Shown: piece after piece, positions 24,413-35,651 of the stretch | How the letters are laid out: each line of letters opens with the position of its first letter | Numbering within the stretch: position 1 is the stretch's first letter | NCBI GenBank assembly: GCA_003868215.1 | Contig: QWDQ01000031.1 | Span: forward strand, 1-64,000 | From: Pseudophaeomoniella oleicola | Lineage: Eukaryota; Ascomycota; Eurotiomycetes; Phaeomoniellales; Phaeomoniellaceae | Direction of reading: 5' to 3' | Length of the DNA: 64,000 nucleotides | The notes under the pieces: model-generated | Told to the model about the DNA's origin: nothing | The model's input: only the letters and a program-made list of their open reading frames with translations | The model's database searches: none | Made by a program: the position numbers and the translations under genes

Positions 24413-26077
24413 ATGGGTTTCCTCGGGATCCTCGAGGACAAACACCTGCCCCATGTGCCGGGTACAGTCATCCTCAATGAAGAGAGTGCTCATTCGGAGC
24501 AGGTGACAGCGGGTCTGAAGCACGGCAAAGGCAAGCAGTCTCACATCATCCTTGTGCCTCAGCCCACCGATGACCCTAACGACCCTCTCAACTGGCCCCA
24601 GCTCAAAAAGTTGGCATTCACCACCACCATCTGCTTTGGTGGAATCATGATGGCCGGTATCTACAGTGGACTGCTTAATCCGGGCCTCGCTGTCATCGCC
24701 GCCGATCTGAATCGGTCCATCAACGACATTGCCGTCCTGTCGGGCTACCAGCTTTTGACTGCTGGAGCGACTGGCTTTATCGTGGCGGCCTGCTCCCGCA
24801 AGTGGGGGAAGAGGCCCGTCCTCTTTATTTCATCCCTATTGGGTACCGTGGGCTCTATCATCGGCTCATGTGCCAACACTTACAATACCCTCCTGGCCGC
24901 TCGTGTCGTTCAAGGTCTCGCCACGGCCACCTACGAGAGTGTCATAGTCTCTGCCATTGGAGACATCTACTTTGTCCACGAACGTGGCCTCTACATGTCG
25001 ATAGTCCAGTTCGTCCTGGGCTCTGTCTCGAATTTCGGAGCAGTCATCTGTGGACCCATCACCACCAACCTCGGATGGCGCTATTTGTTCCATCTGTGCG
25101 TTCTCTTCTCGGGCCTCCAGACCCTGATGGTGTTCTTCTTCGTGCCCGAGACCAACTATAAGCGAGACCAGCGCTACAACATCGACGAGCTCATCGACGA
25201 CAATCTCGAAGGACTCGCCGAGAAGGAGCAGCTAGGACTTTCCGCCGATCACCTAGAGAGGATCAAGACCAGGGAATCCGCGACAGCCTCGGTCCGTCGC
25301 GAACCTCCAGTCAAGAAGAGCTACTGGAAGCAGCTGGCTCTCTTCTCCGGCACCCACTGTGACGAGAACTTTATCCAATTACTGATCGCTCCTTTCGCCG
25401 TATGCCTCAATCTGGTCGTCTTTTGGGCGGTCGTCATTTCAGGTACGATGACGGCCTTGTACATCAGCCAGGCCATCGGCATGGCCCAAATCTTTACCGT
25501 CCCTCCTTATTCACTCTCTGCCGCCGGAGTCGGCTACCTGTCTCTCGGACCCTTCATTGGCGGTCTCATCGGTGCTGTTATCTTGAGTCTATTGAACGAC
25601 CCGCTCATCAAATGGTGCGCCATCAAAAACAAGGGTATTTACGAACCCGAGTATCGTATTATCCCCGTCATCGGAGGCCTCCTGGTCGGCGCCGGCCTCA
25701 TCGGTTTCGGCGTTCTGGCCCAGAATGGCGTGAGTTACTACGCGACCGCGACGCTGCACGGCATCACCCTCGCCGGCGTCTCGGCCGTGACCATCGCCGT
25801 CGGCGGCTACGCGATCGACGCCTACCGCGACATGAGCGACGACATCTTCGTGTCCATGATCATCTACAAGAACTTCCTCTTCTACGGCTTCAACTGGTTC
25901 GTCAACAACTGGATCGTCTCGTCCGGTCCCGCCCACGTCTTTTACGTGCTCGGCGGTCTCGGCTTAGGTCTCACCATCACCTCGCCGCTGGTCTTCTTCT
26001 TCGGTAAGCGGTATCGCAGCTTTTGGGCTCGCAACAATCTGTTGGCCAGATTCCACATTCAGACGCACTCTTCTTGA
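24413..26077 (+). CDS. Major facilitator superfamily transporter, DHA1 / HOL1-like
   Basis: Intronless gene of 554 residues from ATG 24413 (context caccATGG; the fungal family start MGFLGILEDKHLPHVPGTV follows). It is a 12-helix proton-linked transporter of the plasma membrane. Before the first helix it has DPNDPLNWPQ, a mark of fungal DHA1-type carriers. Helices are readable as hydrophobic blocks, with RKWGKRP in the loop between helices 2 and 3 (motif A type) and GLATATYES and SVSNFGAVICGPI in the motif C area. A charged cytosolic loop of about 70 residues separates the two six-helix halves. Family members move drugs, polyamines, siderophores or small metabolites. Its place among the oxidases and hydrolases suggests uptake of the cluster substrate or export of a product. 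The tail is convergent with the metallo-hydrolase gene. Confidence 0.93.
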   Translation: MGFLGILEDKHLPHVPGTVILNEESAHSEQVTAGLKHGKGKQSHIILVPQPTDDPNDPLNWPQLKKLAFTTTICFGGIMMAGIYSGLLNPGLAVIAADLNRSINDIAVLSGYQLLTAGATGFIVAACSRKWGKRPVLFISSLLGTVGSIIGSCANTYNTLLAARVVQGLATATYESVIVSAIGDIYFVHERGLYMSIVQFVLGSVSNFGAVICGPITTNLGWRYLFHLCVLFSGLQTLMVFFFVPETNYKRDQRYNIDELIDDNLEGLAEKEQLGLSADHLERIKTRESATASVRREPPVKKSYWKQLALFSGTHCDENFIQLLIAPFAVCLNLVVFWAVVISGTMTALYISQAIGMAQIFTVPPYSLSAAGVGYLSLGPFIGGLIGAVILSLLNDPLIKWCAIKNKGIYEPEYRIIPVIGGLLVGAGLIGFGVLAQNGVSYYATATLHGITLAGVSAVTIAVGGYAIDAYRDMSDDIFVSMIIYKNFLFYGFNWFVNNWIVSSGPAHVFYVLGGLGLGLTITSPLVFFFGKRYRSFWARNNLLARFHIQTHSS

Positions 26078-26487
26078 TTTTATTCAGGGGGAGGAGGGGG
26101 GGGCGGGGGGGGGGAAAAGGTCTGAAAGGAAAAAGCTGGTGAGCAAAATGGTCGTGGTTTCTCCGTGTTTTTCTTGTACTTTCCATGCGTTCGACGGCAG
26201 CGCTCTGGCTTGGTGATGACGGGTTTTTTTTATTATATGCTGGTTGCTAGGACAATAGTATCTATGAAAGTTTTATGCAAGCTCAGTTGTACCTCGTCAC
26301 TGTGATCTACTGTTGGTGCTCAACCACACAGAAGTAGAAATGAAGCAATTTGAATGTTGAATGTATCAAAATAACCTCTTTTCTCTTTCTTTTCCAGATC
26401 TGCGTCTCTCTGTCTAGATACCTAGGTAAGAGGGCCAGCCAACCAACTGGTTGACCTTTCCATTTTACACGCAATTTCTCCATGTTC
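26078..26487. other. Convergent 3' intergenic region with G-rich run
   Basis: No gene seen. Just after the transporter stop is a G-rich run (about 26089-26114). The palindrome TACCTAGGTA is at 26419-26428. Both flanking genes end here, so it holds their terminators. Confidence 0.55.
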
Positions 26488-27649
26488 TCACGGATATCCA
26501 TTGACAGGAAGTCTATGTTTGACAAAGTCAGCCATGTCGTCGTGTAGCAGTGACATCAAGACCTCGTCGGTCCCTGTCTGCATCCAATTGCTGTCATGGG
26601 CCAACGCGATGTGCGCGCCGTAGTCGCGTTCGAGCACTTTGAGTTTCTGTACCGTTTGACGGGCGGCGCTGAGGTCGTCGTGAAGGCTTCGCTCTTCGCC
26701 TTGGGGAGTCTTCCAGATCCGGAAGTCCTCTTGGCCATCTAGGAGAGCCCTAGAAAGATGCAACCATCGTTAGTTCCTCACCGTGAATGAAGAGGGATAG
26801 TTAGCTCACCTTGAGTGACAACAATCGCTTGCCATGATCACCCATTCACCGTTGGGTAGCCTTGCTGCCGCCCCCAAATTCCCTTCCATATGGCCAGGTG
26901 CTTGAAGGACCCAGAAACTTCCGTCACCTAGGAGGTCGAGCGCCTTCTCAAACGGACCGAATCGCTGCCACTCGCCTTTCAACTCATCGCACCTCTCGGT
27001 GGCCTTTTCGGGATGAAAGAAGTTCGCATCCCACTGGCCTCGGGTATCGTATGGCTCATCGTGGAACTGACCAGGCGCGCAGTGGGCATATGTGCCCGGA
27101 CCGAAATATCCTGTTGCGTTGGGGAACATGTCTTTGATGGGTCGGCAATGATCCCAGTGGGCATGGCTTTTAAGTGCTGTTGATAAATCGATAACTACTA
27201 CTTGAACGGACATTTTCTACTATCATACCTGAATATAACGGTATCCACCTGGTCTGGTTGGACGCTCTTTTTCTTCAATTGCTCAGGCAGGGAAACTCTG
27301 GAAGATACAGGCTCCAGAACATCGAGAATATGTCTGTTGCTGTAGGCGGTATATTCGCTATGGTCCTGATGTGCAGCCGTCGCGTCAGTACTTCTTGTCA
27401 CTTGAAGGCTAGATTACCATTGCCCATATTCTTTGCACTTACAGCGCTGAGTCCTACATCCCACAGTATGTGCCGTCCACTAGGCTTGTGGTGAATGTAA
27501 AAGATCCATGAGTGAGCCCTGTAGGGTTTCGAGGGAGAACCGGCGTGCACGACATCGAAGTTGGCTGTGAAGCTGCCGCCATCCAGGATTTGCACCTCGA
27601 CAGATCCCGTGCTTTCAGGGAGCCGAAGTCGATCTTGAGAAACGGTCAT
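26488..27649 (-). CDS. Metallo-beta-lactamase-fold hydrolase, AHL-lactonase-like
   Basis: Four exons on the minus strand, 27649-27443, 27365-27229, 27166-26810 and 26749-26488, give 320 residues. The di-zinc site is complete when set against bacterial N-acyl-homoserine lactonases: SHAHWDH (H116, H118, D120, H121), H207 in APGHMEGN, the bridging D229 in ASDCCHS and the last His H285 in ALAHDSNW. The Tyr that helps catalysis in AiiA is not in the usual place after the bridging Asp. The likely reaction is opening of a lactone or another ester; quorum-signal quenching is one option, ring-opening of a lactone intermediate in the surrounding cluster another. No signal peptide is visible, so it should be intracellular. 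Introns are 77, 62 and 60 bp; the middle one seems to end in aaaag, completing the Ser codon of the metal motif. Confidence 0.88.
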
Positions 27650-28421
27650 ATTTGGTTGTTGAGGAGATTCACAAACATGCGATGGAATGCACCGCAGGGC
27701 TATCAAATCAATTGACACAACATCCTCAATGGCGGTTCATCAGGCTGGCCGAGGAGGTACTCTTCCATATCGTCTAGCCTACCCCGTAACTGTAATACCC
27801 ATTCAGTAGCTTGGAAGTTGCTACTATTGCGGCGATTTGGTTTACTTGGTCTTGACTCCACGTCCTTGACTGTCCTTTGCCTCCCCTCCTCCCCGTTCTT
27901 TTCGGAGGCTTTCCCCCACATTCCTTACCCCACATCCACCCGAACCAAACATTACCGTAACTGTAACTGTAACTGGTATCACTCTGTATCAGGATTCACG
28001 AACCTCCAGATTGAAGTAACAACTCTGAGAGCAGTCCCCTTCGATCCTGTTTGATCTTGATGGCAAGAGGAGGAATACTCTCCCCGTACCCCACTCATCC
28101 GGATGCAGTGATTATCCGTTGCCGATCCCCATGGGGGATTGATGGCAGTGCGCACGTCCGGAAGGGACACTGCCTCAAAGCCTGGGGTACGCTCTATACA
28201 TATATCGTCATTGGAGCATTGTCCACATCCATGCCTCCGACAGCATCGATAGCTCGGCAAAGTCAAGATCGACCGGCATTTAACAGAGCCGTTCTTGCAT
28301 GAAGATACCTTCGTCAATGCAGCTCGCTCGATTGTCAAGTTTCCCAAGACGTAGACCTTCACTTTGCCAGCACATCACTCGTCCGTGGTACTATACCTCT
28401 TACCCAGGGGTTCAGAAAAAG
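27650..28421. promoter_or_regulatory. Divergent promoter region between metallo-hydrolase and AsaB-like gene
   Basis: The two flanking genes are divergent, so both promoters lie in this 772-bp stretch. A repeated CCGTAACTGTAACTGTAACTG unit sits near 27955-27975. Positions 28299-28421 are open in frame with the downstream gene and may be its N-terminus. Confidence 0.45.
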
Positions 28422-29390
28422 ATGGCCGTCGCAACGATGACAGCAACCAATCCGACGGATCGGGAGGCGACGATGGACTACATCAGGCCTGACTCCAAGA
28501 TGAACAGGCGGTACATGGCACCTGGTAGCGAGATCAACACCGGAAAATACGAAACCAAAAAGGTACTGGTGCACGATATTCGCCCAGAAAAGGACAAATA
28601 CACCCTCGCCACTACTGGACTCCAACTTGTCAACCACGAGTCAAAGGTAGGTTTTTCTCCCTAAGCTTTCCCCTTATACGCAACCGCGAGAAAACCCTGA
28701 TACCGGAAACATATCATTGATTGACAAATATAGGTCAATGACTGGAGCAATATGAAGGAACTGGAGACCACGTACTCCGACGAGATACACGACCTGGTCA
28801 AGGAATTGACCGGAGCCGACAAGATCCTCGTCTTCGGTCCTGTCCGTCGTACCACCCATGACAAAGATCCCAACAAGCCCGACAACGCGTGGAACGACCA
28901 ACCGCCCGCTTCCGATGTCCATGTCGATTACACTGCGATACGTGCCGAGTGCTTGGCCGACGACTTCGCTCAGAAAAACGGTATCGACAGGAGCGCCTAC
29001 AGCCGAGTCAAATTCATCAACCTCTGGCGTGCCGTCAGTCCAGGACCGCAGAACTGGCCGTTGGCCCTGTGCCGGGGAGACATGATCGAGGACGGCGAAG
29101 GCGTCATCAATCACCTGCTCTATGTCGACAAGATCCCCGATCTTGATAATCTTCCTGAAGAAGTCCCCTATGATCCATTGCATCCCGAAGGAGCACTTTT
29201 CACATATCGCCCAAGCCACTACTGGACGTATTTCAGCGACATGAAGAAAGACGAGATCATGTTATTCACCCTCTACGACTCCAACCAACAGAGACCCTGG
29301 CGCGTGCCTCACTGCGCATTCCATAATAACATGGAAGGCACAAAGCCCCGCGAAAGCGTCGAGATACGAACCGTGTGTTTCTTCAAATAG
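28422..29390 (+). CDS. AsaB/CmcJ-like hydroxylase or desaturase (GA4-desaturase-like family)
   Basis: Two exons, 28422-28646 and 28734-29390, give 293 residues. It resembles the fungal family annotated as AsaB, CmcJ or GA4-desaturase-like, thought to be iron- and 2-oxoglutarate-dependent oxygenases of secondary metabolism. Visible marks are VHVDYT with H138 and D140 as possible iron ligands, FINLWRAVSPGPQNWPLALC, and the C-terminal PRESVEIRTVCFF with an Arg that could bind 2-oxoglutarate. The open frame runs back to an ATG at 28299; that extension (41 residues, many Arg and Ser, few acids) looks like a mitochondrial presequence, so the true start may be 28299 or 28317. I chose 28422 for its better context and for the conserved-looking N-terminus. 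Its role in the cluster would be a hydroxylation or desaturation step. Confidence 0.75.
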
Positions 29391-29945
29391 TCTGTGTATC
29401 ATTGTCATGATTAGTTAGTTCTGTGTTAGTAATTGATCGTTTTTCTCACTCATCCCATTCCCGCAGGTATCTTCCTATCAGCCTTGAATTATTGCTTGTT
29501 GGACAGCACAGCCTCAGTGATAAAGTACGTAAGAGCGAGTCAACGGAGTCATGAGCAATCGGAAATGCAGACAGCCGCACAGCACCGGCTGTTTGTTTCA
29601 TCAGCTGGAGAGCAGGATAGGCAAGGCACCTGTTTGATTGAACTCAAATACTCATTGTAGTCAAGATGGAAGAGCCTTGAGTGTCTATAAGCGAAAACTC
29701 GCGCACAGGTAAACATACAGGACGAGCTACAAGGTCTATGTATTCATAGCCTAGGTTCTTCTCTTAGAGACTCTCTGATTGCCTTGACTGCGCCTCATTT
29801 CTCCTCGTCCGTATTCATATTGTTCACAGACAATTTCGATATACGTGCTGGGGATTACATACTAAGTACAAGCCGATTGAGCTCCGTCGCCATGTTAATC
29901 ATGCTGAGATAACTAATATTCTGCTGGTTGGCAAACAGCTCATGC
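29391..29945. other. Convergent intergenic region
   Basis: No gene seen. It lies between the 3' ends of the AsaB-like gene and RIF1 and marks the change from the enzyme cluster to core genes. Confidence 0.5.
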
Positions 29946-32900
29946 CTATCGTTTAACGATCCCTTCTGCAACCGATCTGATCTCGAACAACAGATCTGCA
30001 ATAGTCCGCAGTCCTTCTCTAGAGATCGCGGTGGTGCTGTGATCTAATTGTTGTCGAATACTGTTTAGCGACGCGATTATATGGCCTTCTGTATTCGACA
30101 CCGAAGATCCCTCGTGTTTGGGATGACTCGCAGCCTCGGGGACCGCAGTGGAGTTTGCCATGAGTCCTGGTAGTCCTTGCGCTCCTTCAAGTGAGAGAAA
30201 CTGTGCCTCCAAGCCGGCTGCCTTTTTGACCAGTGTCGTGGTCTTTGCCTGTGGTAAATCTGGAGCTTCCAACATTTCCACTGTCGGCAGTTCGTCCACT
30301 TGTAGAATCACGGCATCAACTTCACCAATCACTTTAGCTTTCTTAGACGGTGTACCGTCCATTTCATCAGCAATCGAAACTACCGGATGAGGACTGTGAT
30401 CCACCACATGTTTGGACTTCCGCTTCATTCCTGATGTGGCAGGGATGGATGAGACCGTTCCCTCCGGTTCTAAATCCACAACGATAGTATCGCCCAGTTC
30501 TTTATGCATCGACGGAGTCGAAGATGATGACTCTACACCTTGCCTGCGTCTCCGCCGCCTAGAGGATCTCGTGGGCACCTGGGTCCCGGTACTTGGCGTA
30601 TTTTGAACCGATATAGTATCTTTCTCGGGAAGAAATTCTCTATCATGTGACCCTGTTTCATCGGAATCGGCGTAGTATTCGATCTCTTGAGATAGCTGCA
30701 ACCCAATTTGAGAGTCAAAGTCGTCGCTTTCTGGGCGACCAGGGGACTTAGCAATACGATCCAACCGTGGGTCATTTACAGGTGCAGACACCGTAGTGGA
30801 GAGGTGTTCAAAACCGGCAAATTTCGTCTGCAGTGGTCTTTCTGCCTCTGTTAGGCTGTGCTGCTGAGAATATCCTGCACCACTTCCGCAATGGTTGAAT
30901 AGATCTGTCACGTCTACATCAGGCGCGTGTGGTAATTCGATATCCGGCCGATCTTCCTCTATATCAATCGCAACGTTGGATGTCATCATTCCTTCTATCG
31001 AATGGTCCGCTGCAGTGGATTTGGCAAACGAGCCGTTCTTGTTGCTTGCAGTAGCTTCGTTGTTGGAATTCGGCGCACCTGAAGCTATAGTCTCCTGCAG
31101 CCGGATGCTTGCCTCTAAAACGGACTTCGGGAAATCCTCTTGCGGTGTCAACAAAGCATCAGCTGTGTCAGCCATTGGAAGATCATCAACTGGCGAGGAT
31201 GGAAAATCAACACCGTTGAGCACATGATCTTTGTGAGCTGACCGCGGCGTAGGTGAGGACATGACATGCTCATCTAAGTCAGCGCCCTCGATTTGTAAAA
31301 TTTCTGGAGTGGATGGACTTGTAGCTGTCTTTCCAGCGAAAACGGCAGGGATGTCTGTGGACTCGGATCGTCGAGTTTTGACCTCGTGGGAAGACTTAGA
31401 ACGTAAATCAACAAACGTCGCTGCTAGTTCCCTCTGCTGCCTGTCTTTCACCTCTTTCTGATGATCTGTCATAAACTGGGATTCAAACGAGCTTTCATTT
31501 GGCGGCGAAGATGCAATAGATGTAAATTGAAGCTGAGAATCGTCATGTGGACGCTGGGTTCTAGACTTTTGCTTCCGTGGTACTTTGGACCTAACCGGCG
31601 TGGAGAAACACATTTTGTCGTTGTGATCTGAATGACGGAATACGGATGCAATTGATGGAGATTTAGTGAAAGCAAGGTTTGGGGTGACGGATCGTTGCCT
31701 TCTCGACTGGTTGCTAGGTAATGATATGTAGTCATCATGTGACTCTTTGAATCGAGGGGGACTAGATGTGGTCTTCGGGGTTGTCAGCACATGCAAGGAC
31801 AGTCTGGGATTAAAGAACTTACCTCGTCGAGCTCAGTCGCTTCCAACCCAGGAAGCTGTAGGTCTACATGAGCTCGAAGACGTATCAGAGAGGCCTTCAA
31901 GGATTCCGGATAAACGATCGTTTCAAGATCCCCGTAGGTAACATTCCATCTCTCGACTGCCATGTTCACGACGTCCCGCTGTGGGCTCGTGAAAGCGGCT
32001 ACAAAGAGCTGTTCCAGATGAATGAGCATATCGGGTTCATTGTTATCGAATAGTCTACCAATAACAGCGGACCACAGTATACGGGCCTAAGGGAAGGTGA
32101 GCGATATCCAAGAGAGAAGATTTGTGGTTGTACTCACAGAAGATCTCTTTGCTGAGGGAAGATCATGTACTCCGTCAAGTTGCTCCTCGGGGTCTTGAAA
32201 CCACTTGGAGAGGACAGCCTCAACAGCTGTGAGAAAACCTATCACCTGGTCCCGGGGGCATTGTCTTATGAAGAACGAAGTAGCATCGACCATCGAATTG
32301 ATGACGAGCACGTCAGACATCGTAGAGGTCTCATAACACTTGAGCAGATGCACACTCAAAGCCCCAACAACGCTTTCATTGACGTTGGTGTTGCTTGCTG
32401 ACTTCTTTGAACGAAGCTTTGCTGTTTTCGAGGAAATCAACCAGGAATCTTTGGACTCTGCGAATAGTCGAACGATTTCGGCCATGTGTAGTGTGCTTCC
32501 TGGAGAGAAACTCGCACAGAGAATATCGGCAAGAGGTTCCAGAACTTCAACAACGGAAGCCTTTGGACCTTTCGTGACCTTAACGGATCCTACGATGGAT
32601 CGCAACACTCCACGCCATAACGTAGGTGGCACATCGTCGACATCAACCGAGAGTTTCAGAATACCAACCACATCCGCACAGCCTACTGATCCCATGTCTG
32701 CATCTATAACCGTTTGGATTTTTGCTGGCGATCCGAGCACCTTCTGCGTAAGCTTCAATATAGCCATGTGCAACCCTTTGATGTCGGAAGCGTTGTTCAT
32801 ACGATTGTTGGCTTCTATCATTTGGGTAAGTGTGGTCCTGAAGAAGTGAAGATCGGTAGCTGTAGTCGCCCTGCTGTCAACGAACGAAGACAATAACTCT

Positions 32901-35086
32901 TGTGTTACATTCTCAAGATTTGCGTCACCCATTTCAATGTTGTTAGCCGCTTTAGCGGAATGCATCATTAGAAGAAGGTAGACAACCGGCGTCATTATTG
33001 GAGAGTTTGCCTTTGACGTTTGGGGCTCGGAAGGTACGAGGGAGCCATCTTCCAACTGGGTCACGGCCGGTTCGACAAACGGAATGATCCCAATTTCTAA
33101 GACCATGGTCTTGATCAAAAAGTGAAATCTCTTACAGAAGACGCTCGTGTCCGTCGCTTGATTTGCGTTTAACGCCGTCGGACCCAACTGCCAAATACTT
33201 CTGCAGAGGTCGAGGAGAGATGTAATACACTCCACTGTTTCCTGTGAGGGAATGACCTCCTTTCGACATGACTCTCCCAGAGCCTTTGCAAAGCTTTTCC
33301 ATGCTAAAGCAACGAAAGCGTTGTCGGAGTTCTCGGGCCCCCAATAAGCCTTTTGAAATAAGGACTGAAAGGTTTGGCAGATCAACTTGCTAGTTTTACG
33401 GACCCATTTGCAATCAACCCTAGGTAGATCATCAGGCTCAAATGTACCCGGTTCATTTACTCTTGCATCCGTCCAGAACTTTGCCTTCTCGTTCCAGAAT
33501 ATAGCATTGAGAACTCGGCAGGCGCGATCGATGTTTGTCGGAACTGCTAAAAACGGGTCGGTCCAGAAGTTGGAAATGTATGCTTTGTACAGCCGAGTAT
33601 ATTGTTCATGTGATGCTGAAGGCCGGAACGAGTAATATAGTAGACAGTAATATGCTGATGCTGCCGAGGTCCTGTTACTTTTATGAGGGTGTCCGACATC
33701 CGCGCGATTCAGTTGAGGGGCTATTGGACTCAGTAGCATCTTGCGTAACTGCTCAGGCGTTTTCTCACTGGGTCGGACAATGAAGATGAATTGGCTCCAA
33801 GCACGATATGCACTGGACCGAATTTCAGCGCTTGTAGAGTTGAAGCACTTTTGTATCACGAGAAGCAACGCCTTCAAGTGACGGCTGTTCTCGAATTGCT
33901 GAAGATTATTGCCACGGAGAAGTCTGACAGTAACCGCCCATATCTTAGGAACCATGCATCCTTCTCCTTCGACCTCTATAAGCTTCATTAACCGTCGGGT
34001 AAGCTGAGCAGCATAGTTCTGCTCATTTTTTATCTGGCGATTCAACAGCTTCTTGAGATCCCTTGCTATCGCCGCGCTCGAGTCGAAGGTCGTCGAGACT
34101 GCCACACCAAACTCTAACGCTCGGTTCCTGATTTCATTGACATTGCTGCACATGCCTTCCATCAGATCTTCTAACCAGAATTCCTTATCTTTCATCACCG
34201 TAGGCGCCTGGTCGGTGAATTTACGGTAGGCCATGTATCGTTCAGCAATCACATTCTTTCCAGTGACCCGTTCCGTGACCGTCCTTAGCGCATCCAGGAA
34301 TCGATTGGCTCGGGCTTTTGTCATAATATTTGCCCGGAAGTTTTGCGTGGCTAAAAGATGTATATAATGAAGTACGACAGATTTGGGGGTCTTAGTATCT
34401 TCCAAAGCCTGGGAGCATCGATCGAGGAGAAACGCCCGAAATTCATCCGTGAGTAATAGGGAGAAGCTCTTGTCCCATACAAGTATGACCGCCACCTTGA
34501 GGGCCGAAGTGATGATGTTTGAATCTGCTGCACCAATTTCCGAGCTTTCTTGCTGAAGGTCCCTCCGGATGTATTTGCACAAGCTCTGCAACTGTTCTTT
34601 TAGCTTCGCGCCTTCGGGAATATCGTTGTACGCCTTCAAAGTCCCAGCCAGTGTAGCATAAGCATCTAAGCTCGTCGAGCGACTACCGACAGCCAATTGT
34701 TGCATGATGGACTTGAGCATGTCTGTCAAGTTATCATAGGAATGTATGGGAGGCGCTTCGGGACTCGTGGGAGGATTCGGTTGGCTGCTCATTTTGAGTA
34801 TAGAACTCGATGATTTGCATTCTCGTGAAGGCGGTAGCGGTCGAACCAGATGTCTTACAGAGGAGGGAGTAAAAATGGGAGGCGCCCACGGCGAAAAGTC
34901 AACGCGTTTTCTTGTTCTTCCAGATCCAGAGACAGAAGCAGATTGCGAGGCCGGAGATTCGTCTGGCGTATCGAACAGCTGCTGTGCATTTGTAATAATG
35001 AGCTCGGTGTCGATTGGTACATCGACTCGTGTTGAACTTCTAGGCGGAGTAGGTGGACGAGGCGCTACGGAAAGGATATCGGCCAT
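29946..35086 (-). CDS. rif1: RIF1-like telomere and replication-timing regulator
   Basis: Three exons on the minus strand, 35086-32138, 32086-31823 and 31772-29946, give 1679 residues. The first two exons code for an N-terminal tail and a long helical HEAT-type array, as in Rif1; the third codes for a Ser-rich, mostly disordered region and a short helical C-terminus (LRTIADLLFEIRSVAEGIVKR). The tail carries RVDF (61-64) and SILK (95-98), the paired docking motifs for protein phosphatase 1 that Rif1 uses to dephosphorylate the Mcm helicase and delay origin firing. Rif1 also binds telomeres and directs double-strand-break repair. It is nuclear. The start at 35086 is preferred over an in-frame ATG at 35128 because the extra residues add nothing typical. 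Intron 2 (50 bp) seems to end in cgaag. It is divergent from RIC8. Confidence 0.85.
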
Positions 35087-35651
35087 ACTGGAAGGAAAGC
35101 CGTCAAGAAAACAGGTAAAGCTGAACACGAAGCCATACGCTTAAAGGAAAATACAACTCAATATCGACTGTCAGTAAAGATCCCATGGACGTGTACGCTG
35201 AATTCAACATCTGCAGGCTGGTATACCCTGGACTGGGATCCACTGGATACACGTCCCGCAGCAATGTCGCGTCCTCCCCGTAGTAACTTTCTCGCGTTTA
35301 AGTGATTTCTCTTGGCATGTTCGGGATTAACGTTCCGCCGAAGTCGAGATTTAATATGTGATTGAACGATTGGATTGGCGGATCCATACTGAATAACCTC
35401 GACTCGACTTCACTCGCCATAGCAAAGATGCCGATGCGGACTCGCAGCTTCACAACAGTCAATGCTCTGGTATCATTGTTCTCACTGACCGTGTCTATAA
35501 TGATATTCTACCTAGTTTACCGGCTTATCACCCTTGCCTAATCGTTCATCCGCATCAACGCCATGCAGATGTCCTGACCATCTTCACGAGCACGCCGGAC
35601 CCTTCGTTGGAAGATTGATCTTATCATTAGGATCGTAACCTGGTCGCAGTC
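35087..35651. promoter_or_regulatory. Shared upstream region of RIF1 and RIC8
   Basis: This 565-bp region separates the divergent start codons. No gene or clear known element is seen. It is the only space available for both promoters. Confidence 0.6.
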
